Positions 1-11,726 of a stretch of DNA of 64,000 nt are shown piece after piece. The DNA comes from Paenibacillus sp. MMS18-CY102 (GTDB lineage: Bacteria > Bacillota > Bacilli > Paenibacillales > Paenibacillaceae). The first letter of the stretch is position 1; the number at the start of each line of letters is the position of its first letter. The notes beneath the pieces are model-generated. The model did not search any database. It was not told where the DNA came from and saw nothing but the letters and a program-made list of their open reading frames with translations. The stretch spans positions 1-64,000 of the forward strand of contig NZ_WSTC01000015.1 in the NCBI RefSeq assembly GCF_009789195.1, in the 5' to 3' direction. The position numbers and the translations under genes were made by a program.

Positions 1-33
1 GGTTCGCCGTTTTGCAACCCTTATTTCACAATT

Positions 34-68
34 CTGGCCACCTGAGCTTGCTATGTCTTGGTGGCCGG
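34..68. repeat. Inverted repeat at the left edge
   Basis: CTGGCCACC at 34-42 can pair with GGTGGCCGG at 60-68 around a 17-base loop, with one G-U pair. It is followed on the plus strand by TTTATT, so it may be a weak terminator of a gene lying left of the window. No gene is visible in positions 1-256. Confidence 0.35.
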
Positions 69-256
69 TTTATTCAAGCATAGATTCTCACACTTGCCAG
101 TTAATCTCGTGAACTGCATAAGTCCTGGTACTATATCAAACCTCATACAATTTTGTAAATATGGTGTTTTTAGCGGACAGATCCCATATTTTTCTAGACA
201 GACTCTTTGCCGTTTTTTAAAATAGAGCTAGACAACGTTCAATGGAGGTGGGCAGT

Positions 257-478
257 ATGGGCAATAAAAACATGAAGATTAGAGTGGCATGGATCATTCC
301 CAATGTGTTTATGTATGTTCTTTTCTTTGGTTTCGGCTCATTTGTGCTTAGCCATGCAAATGGGTTACGAGACATTAACCGGCTAGGCATCTGGGTTTTC
401 ATGTTGATCATGCTGCTGTGTATCGCCTTATTCGGCTCCTATCAAATCCGCTCTTGGATAAAACAAGGGAAGATATAA
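257..478 (+). CDS. Small two-pass membrane protein of unknown function
   Basis: This 73-residue reading frame starts at ATG 257, behind a GGAGGTG ribosome binding site at 244-250. An earlier in-frame ATG at 242 overlaps that site and has none of its own. The protein has a basic N-terminus (GNKNMKIR), a hydrophobic helix at about residues 9-32, a short polar loop, a second helix at about residues 43-63 and a basic tail. It looks like a small integral membrane protein with both ends in the cytoplasm. I do not recognise the family. It converges on the thi operon. Confidence 0.6.
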   Translation: MGNKNMKIRVAWIIPNVFMYVLFFGFGSFVLSHANGLRDINRLGIWVFMLIMLLCIALFGSYQIRSWIKQGKI

Positions 479-508
479 AAAAACTTGAATGGCAAGAAAC
501 CATTCAAG
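476..508 (-). terminator. Rho-independent terminator of the thi operon
   Basis: A 9-bp stem, CTTGAATGG at 484-492 with CCATTCAAG at 500-508, is followed on the minus strand by a run of T (476-483). It lies about 120 bases past the thiO stop codon and reads in the direction of the thi operon. Confidence 0.7.
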
Positions 509-544
509 CAACTTATGGTGAACCCCTTACATTTTATAAAAAGA

Positions 545-615
545 GAGGTTTTTCTCCCCTATTCTTACTTTGGTGCGCTCACCGACTGAATAGGGTAGGT
601 TTTTCTCCCCTAATC
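545..615. repeat. Short direct repeat of the GGTTTTTCTCCCCTA type
   Basis: GGTTTTTCTCCCCTA occurs twice about 50 bases apart, at about 547 and 597. The second copy is preceded by GAATAGGG, which complements the CCCTATTC at the end of the first copy. The same theme (TAGGG, pyrimidine-rich core, CCCTATTC) forms the 51-bp tandem repeat at 33.0 kb, so this may be a dispersed intergenic family in this genome. Confidence 0.5.
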
Positions 616-625
616 ACACAACTGC

Positions 626-1759
626 TCAATGCGCCACCGTCGAAGCCCCGAACCGCTCCGGCCGAAAAGCATCGATTGAAACGCCAGTTTTCGTTCCATC
701 CAGCAGATCGCCTACCAACTTAGCCGTCCCCGGACTGAGCAATATGCCGTTGCGGTAATGGCCAGCCGCCAGAATAATATCCGGCTTGCCCGCCAGAACG
801 CCAAGCAGCGGCTGACCGTCCCGCGTCGCAGGCCGAAGGCCCGCCCACCGGCGAACCGTCTCGCGCCCTTCCAGAATGGGCAACGTCCGGTCCGTCGCAC
901 GGATCAGGCGGTCAATGCCCCGTTCCGTTACCGTCGTGTCGAAGCCCGCTACGTCCTCCGATGCGCCGCAGACGACGGTACCGTCGCATTTGCCAACCCA
1001 ATATGCCTGATTGGAAAACACCATATGGCGCACTTCGCCGGCAGCGGCCTCGAAAGCGCAAATCTGGCCGCGAATCGGATGAACGTCCATCTTGATGCCT
1101 AGCGCCTCTTCATAAGCGCCCGACCATGCGCCGGCGCAAACGACGAGACGGTCTCCCTCGTATCGGTCTCCTGTCGCCGTCACAAGGGCAACGCCTGATG
1201 CCGAACCGTGCAACACTTGCTCGATAGCTCCAGCGTGCGCAACGAGCCGAACGCCGAGCCTTCTGCATGCTTCGAACAGCGCCGCCACCAGCTTCGGAGC
1301 GAACACATGGCTCTCCGTCGGGCTGTACAAGCCTGCTGCCGCCTTCGCCGTCACATTCGGCTCCAGCCTGTGCAACGCCTCGCCCTCCACGATCTCGGCA
1401 TTCGCGCCGTACCGGTTCTGCCAGATGAGCCGAGTCTGCATTGGGAGCACGTCTGCGTCATGGAATGCCACATTCAAGCTGCCCGTGCGCAGCCACTCGA
1501 CATGATCGCCAGAACCTTGCTCAACCGCTTCGACCCATTCCGGGTACTGCCGCAGGCTATATTCGCAAAGATGAAAGAAAGCATCCGGCTGCTCGGTGTT
1601 CTCCGAATAAGGAGCCAGCATGCCTGCCGCTGCGCCTGATGCCTGCCCGCCGAATCGGCCGGGCTCGACAACCGTGACGCGCTTGCCACGCCGAGCTGCC
1701 TCGAAGGCGCATGACAATCCGATAATGCCGCCGCCAGCAATTAAGACATGCTCGGCCAT
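626..1759 (-). CDS. thiO: Glycine oxidase ThiO (FAD-dependent)
   Basis: ThiO oxidises glycine with oxygen to iminoacetate (dehydroglycine), ammonia and hydrogen peroxide. Iminoacetate is the two-carbon precursor of the thiazole ring in aerobes. The N-terminus carries a dinucleotide-binding motif ([17 protein letters not shown], residues about 8-24) followed by VTVVE, as in D-amino-acid-oxidase-fold enzymes. The C-terminus has the second FAD region [17 protein letters not shown]. Length 377 is normal for the family. The start, MAEHV, lies behind GGAGAAGGAG and overlaps the 3' end of thiG by 19 bases, which suggests translational coupling. It is the last gene of the riboswitch-controlled operon. 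Confidence 0.9.
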   Translation of the reverse strand: MAEHVLIAGGGIIGLSCAFEAARRGKRVTVVEPGRFGGQASGAAAGMLAPYSENTEQPDAFFHLCEYSLRQYPEWVEAVEQGSGDHVEWLRTGSLNVAFHDADVLPMQTRLIWQNRYGANAEIVEGEALHRLEPNVTAKAAAGLYSPTESHVFAPKLVAALFEACRRLGVRLVAHAGAIEQVLHGSASGVALVTATGDRYEGDRLVVCAGAWSGAYEEALGIKMDVHPIRGQICAFEAAAGEVRHMVFSNQAYWVGKCDGTVVCGASEDVAGFDTTVTERGIDRLIRATDRTLPILEGRETVRRWAGLRPATRDGQPLLGVLAGKPDIILAAGHYRNGILLSPGTAKLVGDLLDGTKTGVSIDAFRPERFGASTVAH

Positions 1760-2571
1760 GCTTGCACTCCTTCTCCAACTTGCCGTTCAAACATATTGCC
1801 TGCAAGATCGCTGCTGGCGGAAGCATACTTCTTGCGCGGAATGCGTCCCGCCAAGTAAGACAAGCGCCCCGCTTCAATCGCCAGCCGCACCGCACGCGCC
1901 ATCGCGACCGGATCCTTCGCCTTAGCGATCGGCGTATTCATCAGCACGGCGGAAGCGCCCAGTTCCATCGCCTGTGCCGCATCCGCTGCTGAGCCAAGGC
2001 CAGCGTCGACGATGATCGGCACTTTCGCTTCCTCTACGATCAGCCCAAGGAGATACGGGTTTAAAATGCCCAGCCCCGTACCGATTGGTGCGCCGCCCGG
2101 CATGACGGCCGCAGCGCCCGCTTCCTCTAGCCGCTTGCACAGAATCGGGTCATCCGATGTATAAGGCAGCACGTTGAAGCCTTCCCGAACAAGAAGCTCC
2201 GTCGCCTTCAACGTCTCAATCGGGTCAGGCAGCAGCGTCCTTGGATTCGCGCTAATCTCGACTTTTATCCAATTCCCTAGTCCAGCCGCACGCGCTAGCC
2301 GTGCAATACGGACGGCTTCATCCGCCGTATTAGCGCCTGACGTATTCGGCAAGTAGACGAGCTCCCGATCCGCCATATGCTGCAATACCGAATCGTCTTC
2401 CACCTCATCCAAGTTAATTCGCCGCACGGCGAAAGTTACGACCTCTGCGCCTGAAGCTTCCAATGCCTGCTGAAGCACGAAGGGGCTAGGAAACCTTCCC
2501 GTTCCGAGCAGCAGCCTTGAGCCGAGCGTCGTGCCGCCGATTACGAGCGGATCTTGATAAATGCCAGCCAT
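1741..2571 (-). CDS. thiG: Thiazole synthase ThiG
   Basis: ThiG condenses deoxyxylulose 5-phosphate, iminoacetate and the ThiS thiocarboxylate into the thiazole phosphate. Visible family signatures are the N-terminal [12 protein letters not shown], the lysine region GNWIKVEI (Lys103, the expected Schiff-base residue), [12 protein letters not shown]-like phosphate-binding sequence ([15 protein letters not shown]) and [33 protein letters not shown] in two phosphate-loop segments. At 276 residues it is slightly longer than usual because of a C-terminal extension after FERQ. Its ribosome binding site, GGAGGGG, is made by the glycine codons that end the upstream ThiE-ThiS fusion. Confidence 0.93.
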   Translation of the reverse strand: MAGIYQDPLVIGGTTLGSRLLLGTGRFPSPFVLQQALEASGAEVVTFAVRRINLDEVEDDSVLQHMADRELVYLPNTSGANTADEAVRIARLARAAGLGNWIKVEISANPRTLLPDPIETLKATELLVREGFNVLPYTSDDPILCKRLEEAGAAAVMPGGAPIGTGLGILNPYLLGLIVEEAKVPIIVDAGLGSAADAAQAMELGASAVLMNTPIAKAKDPVAMARAVRLAIEAGRLSYLAGRIPRKKYASASSDLAGNMFERQVGEGVQAWPSMS

Positions 2572-2574
2572 GCA

Positions 2575-3458
2575 TTAACCCCCTCCTACAAAATGAACAA
2601 GCTCGACCGCAGCCCCATCACGAATCGGCGTCCGCTCCCACGCGGCCCGCTCCACGATTTCGCCGTCCAGCTCAACGACCATGCGGCGCTTTTCGAGCCC
2701 GTGCTCCGCAACAAGCTCAAACACCGTACGTGCCGCCGTACGCGTCTCCCTGCCATTCACGTTCACGCTTACGCCGGCCTCTGCAGCAAAGCCTGCCCGT
2801 GCGATACGCGCAGTGTCCGCCGCTGCTATCCACTCTTTGAACGAACGGCATACTGCCGCTGGATCAGGTGCGCCAACTACCGCAGAAACCGCACATACTC
2901 TGGTCGCGCCTGCAGCCAGAACGGTGTCGACGTTATCGAGCGTAATGCCGCCAATCGCGACGAAAGGTATCGCCAGAGAATTAGCTACTTCCGTAACATA
3001 GCTCGTCGTGACTGCGGCTTTCCCTGGCTTCGTCCCCGTTGGATACACAGGTCCAACACCAATGTAATCGGCACCACCCGCTTGTGCTGCCAAGGCATGC
3101 GCAAGCTGATGCGTCGAGATGCCGATGATCGCATCCTGCCCAAGCCGCTCCCGCGCCTCTGCAAGCGACTGGTCATCCTGCCCCAGATGGACGCCGTCCG
3201 CCCCAACCTCCAGCGCAATGTCGATATAGTCATTAATAATGAGCGGCACACCGTATCGCTTCGTCAACTCCCGCAGCACGCGCGCTTGCTCTAGCAGCTC
3301 CCTCTGGCTAGCGGTCTTATCGCGCAGCTGTACGATATCCGCGCCGCCGATTAGCGCCTGCTCCATCACATCAGCAATTGTACGTCCCGGGTGATAATTC
3401 GCGCCCGTAATGACGTATAGCCGAATGCCCTCATGAAAACGCGTTTGCCGCCCTGTCA

Positions 3459-3462
<4 letters not shown>
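2575..3462 (-). CDS. thiE-thiS: ThiE-ThiS fusion: thiamin phosphate synthase plus sulfur carrier
   Basis: Residues about 12-215 are a full thiamin phosphate synthase (ThiE), a TIM barrel joining HMP pyrophosphate to thiazole phosphate. Motifs are VQLRDKTAS, INDYIDIA, GVHLGQDD, GVGPVYPTGTK and AIGGIT. From about residue 231 the chain continues as a ubiquitin-like ThiS domain (VSVNVNGRE to LVHFVGGG) that ends in the glycine tail adenylated and thiocarboxylated by ThiF. No stop or frameshift separates them. No separate thiS exists in the operon, so the fusion must supply both roles here. It overlaps thiF by 4 bases (ATGA) and precedes thiG by 3 bases. Sulfur carriage at the end of a larger enzyme is the unusual point. 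Confidence 0.92.
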
Positions 3463-6366
<2,904 letters not shown>

Positions 6367-6455
6367 TTATAGAATCATCGAATTGTATCGCGGAAACAGA
6401 ACAGGTTAGAAAACCCGCCGTTCTTTCAGTCCGTCTTCCTTCGTCGGCTCGGCTT

Positions 6456-6489
6456 AAACAAATAAACCGCTCCCGGCGAAGGGAGCGGT
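6456..6489 (-). terminator. Probable riboswitch-controlled terminator in the thiC leader
   Basis: A 9-bp perfect stem (ACCGCTCCC and GGGAGCGGT, 6-base loop, 6466-6489) is followed on the minus strand by TTTATTTGTTT. It lies about 160 bases downstream of the TPP aptamer, where an expression-platform terminator would be expected. Confidence 0.65.
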
Positions 6490-6647
6490 GAAAGGCGCCG
6501 TCTAGCGCGGGAAGCGCCGAGCAGCAGCTATCTGCTCCCCGTCTGCTCATGGCTTCATGGCCTGTCGACTATACGGCGCTTCGTGAAGCATCCGTATCAT
6601 CGGCGCCAGCATGCAGCAGCTGTCCCGCGTAACGTTCTGTACGCACA

Positions 6648-6742
6648 ATCCCACTTTCCTACGCTGGCATGACCCAGATCAGGTTCAAAGGGACCAAAGC
6701 ATTACGCTTTATCTCAGCCTCTACAGGCGCCCCTAGTGGATT
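6648..6742 (-). promoter_or_regulatory. TPP riboswitch (THI element)
   Basis: The minus strand holds the conserved THI core in order: P1 strand TCCACTAGGGG, the CTGAGA block, a variable stem, CCCTTTGAACCTGATCTGG, a short GTCATGCC segment, AGCGTAGG, and the closing P1 strand AAGTGGGA. These are the helices and pyrimidine/pyrophosphate-binding loops of the TPP aptamer. It lies 330 bases upstream of thiC and should reduce expression of the whole operon when thiamin pyrophosphate is plentiful. Confidence 0.95.
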
Positions 6743-6804
6743 TCCTGAACAAACTATAACGCCCTTCGTTCAGGTGTGTCAATCTTCTTTTTTCCAAAAT
6801 GCGG

Positions 6805-7983
6805 CTAAGGTTCGCTCGGCTGCTCCCTGAGCATAAGGCCAGCCATCCGCGCGTAGCGTTCAGCCGATGCTTGCCATGTGAAATACGTTTCGGCTTTCTC
6901 CCGGCTCCGCCTGCCCATGCTCTGCCGCAGTTGGTCATCTGTTAGGAGCTGGTCTAGCTTCTCTAGCAGCTCTTGCGCAAGCCGCGACGGTTCGGCAAGA
7001 AAGCCCGTTTCCCCGTCTTGAACAACCTCGCCGATCCCCCCGATGCGAGCTGCGACGACCGGAATGCCAGAAGCCATCGCTTCAACGTTGACCAGCCCGA
7101 ACGCCTCCCGCCTGATTGAAGGAACGGCAACGACATCAGCCCCTATCAGCCAGTCCGGCACTTCATGGTATGGCACATACGGCACGAAACGAATGCGATT
7201 GCCTAACGGCGCAGACAACCGCTTCAAACGCTTTGAATAAGCCGTCATCCGGTGCGATCCATAACCGGGGCTTCCGACGATGACGAGTATGGCATTCGGA
7301 TGCCTCGCAACCAGCTGTGGCATCAGTTTAACGAGATGATGCACGCCTTTGAGCGGGATAAGCCTGCCAAGGAACAGCACGACTTTTCGCCCTGTCCACC
7401 CTTTCGTTTGGCGAATCCTCTCTCTGCGTGCAGCCCCTTCTGGCGTATGCATGGACCGAAACCGCTCCGTATCGACGCCTAGATGGACGACGGCAATTTT
7501 GGAAGCGGCCTCCGGCACTTTCGATGCTACGGTATCGCGCAAATAATAGCTGTTTACGATAATTTTTTCCGCCAACCTGCAGCTTTGCCTTAATTGTTGA
7601 ATGCCGATATAGGAAGGTTGAATAAACGTTGAAGAATGAAGATTGAGCCACAACCGGGCATGCGGGTGCTTCCGCTTGAGCGAGAGCAGCATCCGCGGGC
7701 GGTTCTCCACCTCGATCACATCGGGATGAAAGCCTGCCAACGCGCGGCTTACGCAGCGGGCGTATGTCACTTTGCTTGCTGCCGGATAACGCTCGCACAT
7801 GACGCCGTTCCATCGCCCCTTGCGCGGAAGCCCTTTAGCGGTTCGCCCATAAATCCGCGTTTCCGCCGTTGCTGGCAGCCGTGGGACGATTTGCTCCACA
7901 ACCCGCTCAACGGAGCTGCTTTTCGCAGATGGCAACGGGTATGATCCAGGTGTTACAAATGCGATTTTTAGCGGACGGGACAT
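6805..7983 (-). CDS. GT4-family glycosyltransferase, CotSA/YtcC-like
   Basis: This is a GT-B-fold retaining glycosyltransferase of 392 residues. The N-terminal domain starts KIAFVTPGSYPLP. The C-terminal nucleotide-sugar domain shows KVVLFLGRLIPLKGVHHLVK and the EX7E-type motif EAFGLVNVEAMASGIPVVA, then GGIGEVVQDGETGFL. The start ATG 7983 follows AGGAGG by 9 bases; an ATG 27 bases upstream lies before that site and is unlikely. The sequence VIEVENRP and the overall length recall Bacillus spore-coat glycosyltransferases of the CotSA type, but sugar and acceptor cannot be told from sequence. It is monocistronic or follows the small membrane gene upstream. Confidence 0.82.
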   Translation of the reverse strand: MSRPLKIAFVTPGSYPLPSAKSSSVERVVEQIVPRLPATAETRIYGRTAKGLPRKGRWNGVMCERYPAASKVTYARCVSRALAGFHPDVIEVENRPRMLLSLKRKHPHARLWLNLHSSTFIQPSYIGIQQLRQSCRLAEKIIVNSYYLRDTVASKVPEAASKIAVVHLGVDTERFRSMHTPEGAARRERIRQTKGWTGRKVVLFLGRLIPLKGVHHLVKLMPQLVARHPNAILVIVGSPGYGSHRMTAYSKRLKRLSAPLGNRIRFVPYVPYHEVPDWLIGADVVAVPSIRREAFGLVNVEAMASGIPVVAARIGGIGEVVQDGETGFLAEPSRLAQELLEKLDQLLTDDQLRQSMGRRSREKAETYFTWQASAERYARMAGLMLREQPSEP

Positions 7984-8070
7984 CAGCCTTAGCCTCCTCC
8001 TGCCGCACATACCAGCACGGCTATGCTACACCAGCATACGCGGCGGGCAAGCCGTTCGCGACGTCCTGCC

Positions 8071-8379
8071 CTAGGAATCGGGCTTATTCGCTTTGTGTTG
8101 AACGAGTGCAGCGCCACCCAACCTCGCAATCGAATGAACGGCCAAATAAGCTGCCGCTGCTAGCAATGCAGGGCTGAGCAAAATGCTGTGAATTTCGGTC
8201 ATAAATACCGTATCATTCCGAAGGGTCCGAAATGTAGCTGCTCCGATGACAGAAGCTGCAACAACTAACGCGAGCGCTGCAGCGCCATCGGCAAGCCGTG
8301 CTGCAAGGCGGCTCATCCCGCATATCCATCCAATGACTGACGCTCCCGCGACAGCAAGCATTCCTATGGCCCATTCCAT
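8071..8379 (-). CDS. Small membrane protein of unknown function
   Basis: This frame of 102 residues starts at ATG 8379 behind GGGAG; an ATG 24 bases upstream overlaps the site. Three hydrophobic stretches are visible (IGMLAVAGASVIGWICGM, AAALALVVAASVIGAATF, ILLSPALLAAAAYLAVHSI), with a charged NDTVFMTEIHS loop between the second and third. The C-terminus is basic and polar (HKANKPDS). I do not recognise the family. It lies 87 bases upstream of the glycosyltransferase on the same strand and may be co-transcribed. Confidence 0.6.
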   Translation of the reverse strand: MEWAIGMLAVAGASVIGWICGMSRLAARLADGAAALALVVAASVIGAATFRTLRNDTVFMTEIHSILLSPALLAAAAYLAVHSIARLGGAALVQHKANKPDS

Positions 8380-8492
8380 ATCATAAACGCTCCCTACACG
8401 CATGTGATTTCTTGCATAGCATCTTCGTTTGCAGAGCCCTTTATAACTGCTTAACCGCCATCGGGATATTTTTTTTGGACAAAAAGCCTATG

Positions 8493-8511
8493 AATCGCCG
8501 ATTTGGCGAAT
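8493..8511. promoter_or_regulatory. Imperfect palindrome upstream of the TspO-like gene
   Basis: AATCGCC and GGCGAAT flank a 5-base centre, 40 bases before the ATG. This is the size and place of a repressor site, but no cognate regulator is adjacent. Confidence 0.25.
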
Positions 8512-8551
8512 ATATAGCCTATAGCACTTATTTATAAGGAGGCTTCCGACG

Positions 8552-9316
8552 ATGCCAAACCCACGCTATCGCTTGCTAAACATCGCGATGCTCATCGTTG
8601 TGCTCATCGTAAACGCACTTGCAGACCGGCTGCCGATTGGCGGCGTTACGACAGGCGAGGTTTCTGCGCAATTCCCGACGCTAGTGACGCCTGCAAGCTA
8701 TGCTTTTATCATTTGGACGCTCATTTATGCACTGCTGATCGGATTTGCCATTTACCAAATGACGCCAATTGGCGCGAGCAAGCCGACTGTTCAAGCCATT
8801 GGCCCGTGGTTCGCCGTCACTTGCGCATTAAACGTTGCGTGGCTGCTCCTCTGGCATTATTACAAAATCTCCAGCAGCGCCTATGCCATGCTCGCCCTCT
8901 TGCTGTCGCTCGTTTACATTTACACGCGTACGAGACTAGCTGCATCCGAGCCAACGTTCGGAGAACGGCTCTTCGTCTGGCTGCCATTTAGCCTCTACTT
9001 CGGGTGGATCACCATCGCGGCAATCGCCAACCTCTCCGTCGTGCTAATGGTTCACGGCAGCGGCTGGAACAGCTTAAGCTTAAGCCCGGCTGCTTGGGCG
9101 ATCGGGTTCATCCTTATCGCAACGATTCTTGGCTGCCTCATCGGCTGGCTGTTCCGTGATTCAGCTTACCCAGCCGTGATTGCTTGGGGGCTAATCGCCA
9201 TCGCTGTCAAACAGCACGCCACCTTCACGGTCGCAATCGTTGCAATTGCAGGGGCTATTGTGGTTTTGATGCTGTCATTTGGGATTTTGGCAAGGCGCAT
9301 TCGCAAACGCGCTTAA
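8552..9316 (+). CDS. TspO/MBR-related tryptophan-rich membrane protein
   Basis: This 254-residue polytopic protein has seven or eight predicted membrane helices. The opening segment (LLNIAMLIVVLIVNALAD), the motif LVTPASYAFIIWTLIY and the aromatic-rich helix FAVTCALNVAWLLLWHYY resemble the TspO/MBR fold, in which a P-x-x-W/F-I-W-T segment follows helix 1. It is longer than a canonical TspO (about 160 residues) because of extra C-terminal helices, as in a related Bacillota group. Ligand and role are unknown. ATG 8552 follows AAGGAGG by about 8 bases. Confidence 0.7.
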   Translation: MPNPRYRLLNIAMLIVVLIVNALADRLPIGGVTTGEVSAQFPTLVTPASYAFIIWTLIYALLIGFAIYQMTPIGASKPTVQAIGPWFAVTCALNVAWLLLWHYYKISSSAYAMLALLLSLVYIYTRTRLAASEPTFGERLFVWLPFSLYFGWITIAAIANLSVVLMVHGSGWNSLSLSPAAWAIGFILIATILGCLIGWLFRDSAYPAVIAWGLIAIAVKQHATFTVAIVAIAGAIVVLMLSFGILARRIRKRA

Positions 9317-9408
9317 GCGGATTCATATTGATTTGTCGCCGCGGATGTGGCACACTAATTCGGAGATAATTGTAGCTTTTGCAGAAGAAAGGACGTGAAG
9401 GGACCGGC

Positions 9409-10197
9409 ATGTGGACTTGGTTGTTTCGCGCCATGACGGAATTAACATCCCGCAAATCTATTTCACGGCTGACCGGCGGCTTCGCACAATCCGCTGTAAG
9501 CCGCAAGCTTATTCCGCGCTTCGCCAAAATGTACAACATTAAGGTCGAAGAAGCCGAGAAGCCGTTACACCAATATGCAACGTTAAATGAATTTTTCACA
9601 CGCCGGCTGAAGCCAGGCATGCGGGCAATCGATCAAGACCCAGCTGGGCTCGCCAGCCCAGTAGACGCGCTCATTACCGGCTGCGGCCCGATTGAAGCAG
9701 GCACGATCCTCAACGTGAAGGGGCAAGACTACACGATTGAAGAGTTGCTTAACCGTTCCCCGCGCACGGAAAACTACAAGAACGGCTACTATGCTGTCCT
9801 TTACCTGAGCCCGACCGACTACCATCGCATCCACGTTCCAGTTGACGGGATCGCAGAGGAACGGGAGCATATTCCCGGCAAAGTGTACCCGGTCAATGAG
9901 TTCGGGCTGCGCCACATGCGCCGCGTGCTAAGCCGCAACGAGCGCTTAGTCACCTACATACGCCACAATGCAGGCGAGGTCGCCGTCGTCAAGGTTGGCG
10001 CCATGAACGTCAGCAGCATCCGTTTCGCCGAACCCCAGACGCGAGAAGTGGCCAAAGGCGCAGATCTCGCTTACTTTGAATTCGGCTCCACGGTCGTCCT
10101 GCTCACCGAGGATGGCACCTTCATCCCGCGAGCGGACTTGAAGGTTGGCCTGCGCGTCAAAATGGGCGAGAAGCTCGGCCAACTGCGCTCTAACTAG
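9409..10197 (+). CDS. psd: Phosphatidylserine decarboxylase proenzyme
   Basis: The enzyme converts phosphatidylserine to phosphatidylethanolamine at the membrane, using a pyruvoyl group made by self-cleavage. The cleavage motif is FGST near the C-terminus (YFEFGSTVVLL), the Bacillus-type variant of LGST; the serine becomes the pyruvoyl group. Other family blocks seen are TLNEFFTRRLKPGMR, SPVDALITGCG and LSPTDYHRIHVPVDG. I choose ATG 9409 (262 residues), preceded by AAGGGA; a TTG 30 bases upstream has no support. A strong terminator follows. Confidence 0.93.
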   Translation: MWTWLFRAMTELTSRKSISRLTGGFAQSAVSRKLIPRFAKMYNIKVEEAEKPLHQYATLNEFFTRRLKPGMRAIDQDPAGLASPVDALITGCGPIEAGTILNVKGQDYTIEELLNRSPRTENYKNGYYAVLYLSPTDYHRIHVPVDGIAEEREHIPGKVYPVNEFGLRHMRRVLSRNERLVTYIRHNAGEVAVVKVGAMNVSSIRFAEPQTREVAKGADLAYFEFGSTVVLLTEDGTFIPRADLKVGLRVKMGEKLGQLRSN

Positions 10198-10252
10198 AGC
10201 TAAGTGCGTGCCACACTGCTATGACATGGCCAGCATGGCACGAGCAATAGCC

Positions 10253-10299
10253 AAAAACCCCGATGGGCTCCGTATAACTGGAGCGCCATCGGTTTTTTG
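10253..10299 (+). terminator. Terminator after psd
   Basis: A long stem pairs AAAAACCCCGATGGGCTCC with GGAGCGCCATCGGTTTTTT around a small loop. The flanking A and T runs let it work on either strand. Confidence 0.8.
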
Positions 10300-10350
10300 G
10301 CTTCCTGGCGTAAACTAAACTTTGCTCGTTGTTACTCTCAACCTCAGTTA

Positions 10351-10628
10351 GTACAACGTTCCAGCCAAGCGGTTACCCTCCACCCCACTTGTACAACGTC
10401 CCAACCAAGCGGCCGCTCCTTTCGCGTCGCTCCATTGCAATTCATGCAGTGAAAACCAGCCGTTTGCTCCCGCACAACTGCTCCCATTGCATTACGTACA
10501 ATCGCACACGCTCATCAGCCGCTTTTAAAACCAGTTTGGCACTTCCAAGACATTTCTAATTGCACAATTTGCAATGGGAGATGCTTGCTGCCTCGCTCAC
10601 TATGCAGCCATTGTACGTTTTGCAATGG
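10351..10628. repeat. Intergenic region with short direct and inverted repeats
   Basis: The 560-base gap between psd and the AraC gene has no convincing reading frame. GTACAACGTTCCAGCCAAGCGG at 10351 recurs with two changes at 10391. CCATTGCATTACGTACAAT at 10484-10502 is almost the exact inverse of ATTGTACGTTTTGCAATGG at 10610-10628, about 107 bases away, and a partial copy (TTTGCAATGGGAG) lies at 10568. Confidence 0.5.
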
Positions 10629-10752
10629 AATGAACCGTATATGGCGTTTCATCGATATAGGCATTTCACTCAGGGGCGCTACTTTTTCGCGACAGGCCGC
10701 TCGCACGCGCTCTCATAGGTCCAGGCTCGCCGCCCCTCCCCACCTGCTCCCC

Positions 10753-10788
10753 AAAAAAACAACCCGTCAGCGAATTTCTGACGGGTTG
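10753..10788 (-). terminator. Terminator overlapping the end of the AraC-type gene
   Basis: CAACCCGTCAG and CTGACGGGTTG form an 10- to 11-bp stem followed by seven T residues on the minus strand. The stop codon of the regulator (10767) lies in the loop and descending arm, so its last codons are part of the terminator. Confidence 0.8.
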
Positions 10789-11552
10789 CGGCCGGTGTAC
10801 TGCTTGAACTGCCGACTGAAGAAAAAGATGTCCCGATAGCCCAGCGCATCAGCTACCTCGGTTACGTTCATTCCCGCATGCGCGAGCAGATGCTGTGCAC
10901 GCTCAATTCGGGTCCGAATCATATACGTTTGAACCGATTGCCCAATAAACTCTTTGAACTTAATTGAAAAATACCGTGGCGACAGCTGCGCGCGCATCGC
11001 CAAATCCTCCACCCGGTGCGGAACGCCGGGATGCTGCCGAATATAGTTGGCGATTTCATGAATCGCCTCTGTCAGTTGGTTGCTTGCTTTCTTCTCCAAT
11101 GCGGGCTCACGGTCAGCGCGCAGCAGATGTATCATCATCTGGTTGAGCAGCAGCCTCGCCTCTTCCTCGGCCGCGAACGTCTTCACTAAGAACAATCGCA
11201 CATATCGGGACAGCATGTACTCAAAATCAACCGTCTCATCCAGCACCCGATACCGGTTCGGCACGAATGCAGTCGACCCATTCACGTCAAAATGAATGTA
11301 AGTTAGCACTAGCGGTTTTTGCGGATTATGGGTCGCACTCGTGAAATCCCCTGGACGGAACAAAAAACAGCTGCCCGCCCCTACTTCATAAAAAGCGCCG
11401 TTGAGCTCCAGCTCGCCTTCGCCGCTCCACACATAAAATAGATCATAATTCGCCATCGGTTTCTCCCGCTTTTGCCACTTCCAGCCTGGCTCGCAGACGA
11501 TCTTGGCAAACGCGGACAGCAATACGAACGATGACGGCGCAACATCCAGCAT
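10767..11552 (-). CDS. AraC-family transcriptional regulator
   Basis: The 261-residue protein has an N-terminal cupin-like sensing domain (DLFYVWSGEGELELNG, FLFRPGDF) and a C-terminal pair of helix-turn-helix motifs. The second is the AraC signature (NVTEVADALGYRDIFFFSRQFKQYTGRNPSE). The ATG at 11552 has GGAGGGG 4 bases before it; a second ATG 39 bases upstream has no good site. It is divergent from the aminotransferase at 11727 across a 175-base gap, the usual layout when such a regulator controls its neighbour. Its inducer, probably a sugar by family analogy, is unknown. Confidence 0.8.
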   Translation of the reverse strand: MLDVAPSSFVLLSAFAKIVCEPGWKWQKREKPMANYDLFYVWSGEGELELNGAFYEVGAGSCFLFRPGDFTSATHNPQKPLVLTYIHFDVNGSTAFVPNRYRVLDETVDFEYMLSRYVRLFLVKTFAAEEEARLLLNQMMIHLLRADREPALEKKASNQLTEAIHEIANYIRQHPGVPHRVEDLAMRAQLSPRYFSIKFKEFIGQSVQTYMIRTRIERAQHLLAHAGMNVTEVADALGYRDIFFFSRQFKQYTGRNPSEIR

Positions 11553-11726
11553 ATCGCCCCTCCGCTTCCGTCTCTGCCCATTTGCAGTCATCTTACCGCA
11601 GACAAATTTTTTTTACAATGAGAATGACTCTTGATCTTCAAAAAATGTTATAATAGCACCCGAAAGCTTACATCAGCGCTCACATTGTGTGCATAGACGA
11701 ATTATTCGGAAGGATGGAAAGAATCC

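Noticed and set aside
1-240. tRNA or rRNA end at the left edge
   Set aside because: No cloverleaf, no CCA end and no recognisable rRNA sequence; only an inverted repeat is visible.
2554-3294. Long plus-strand open frame of 246 codons opposite thiES
   Set aside because: It is the shadow of the real ThiE-ThiS gene; the translation is rich in Arg, Cys and His without any family motif.
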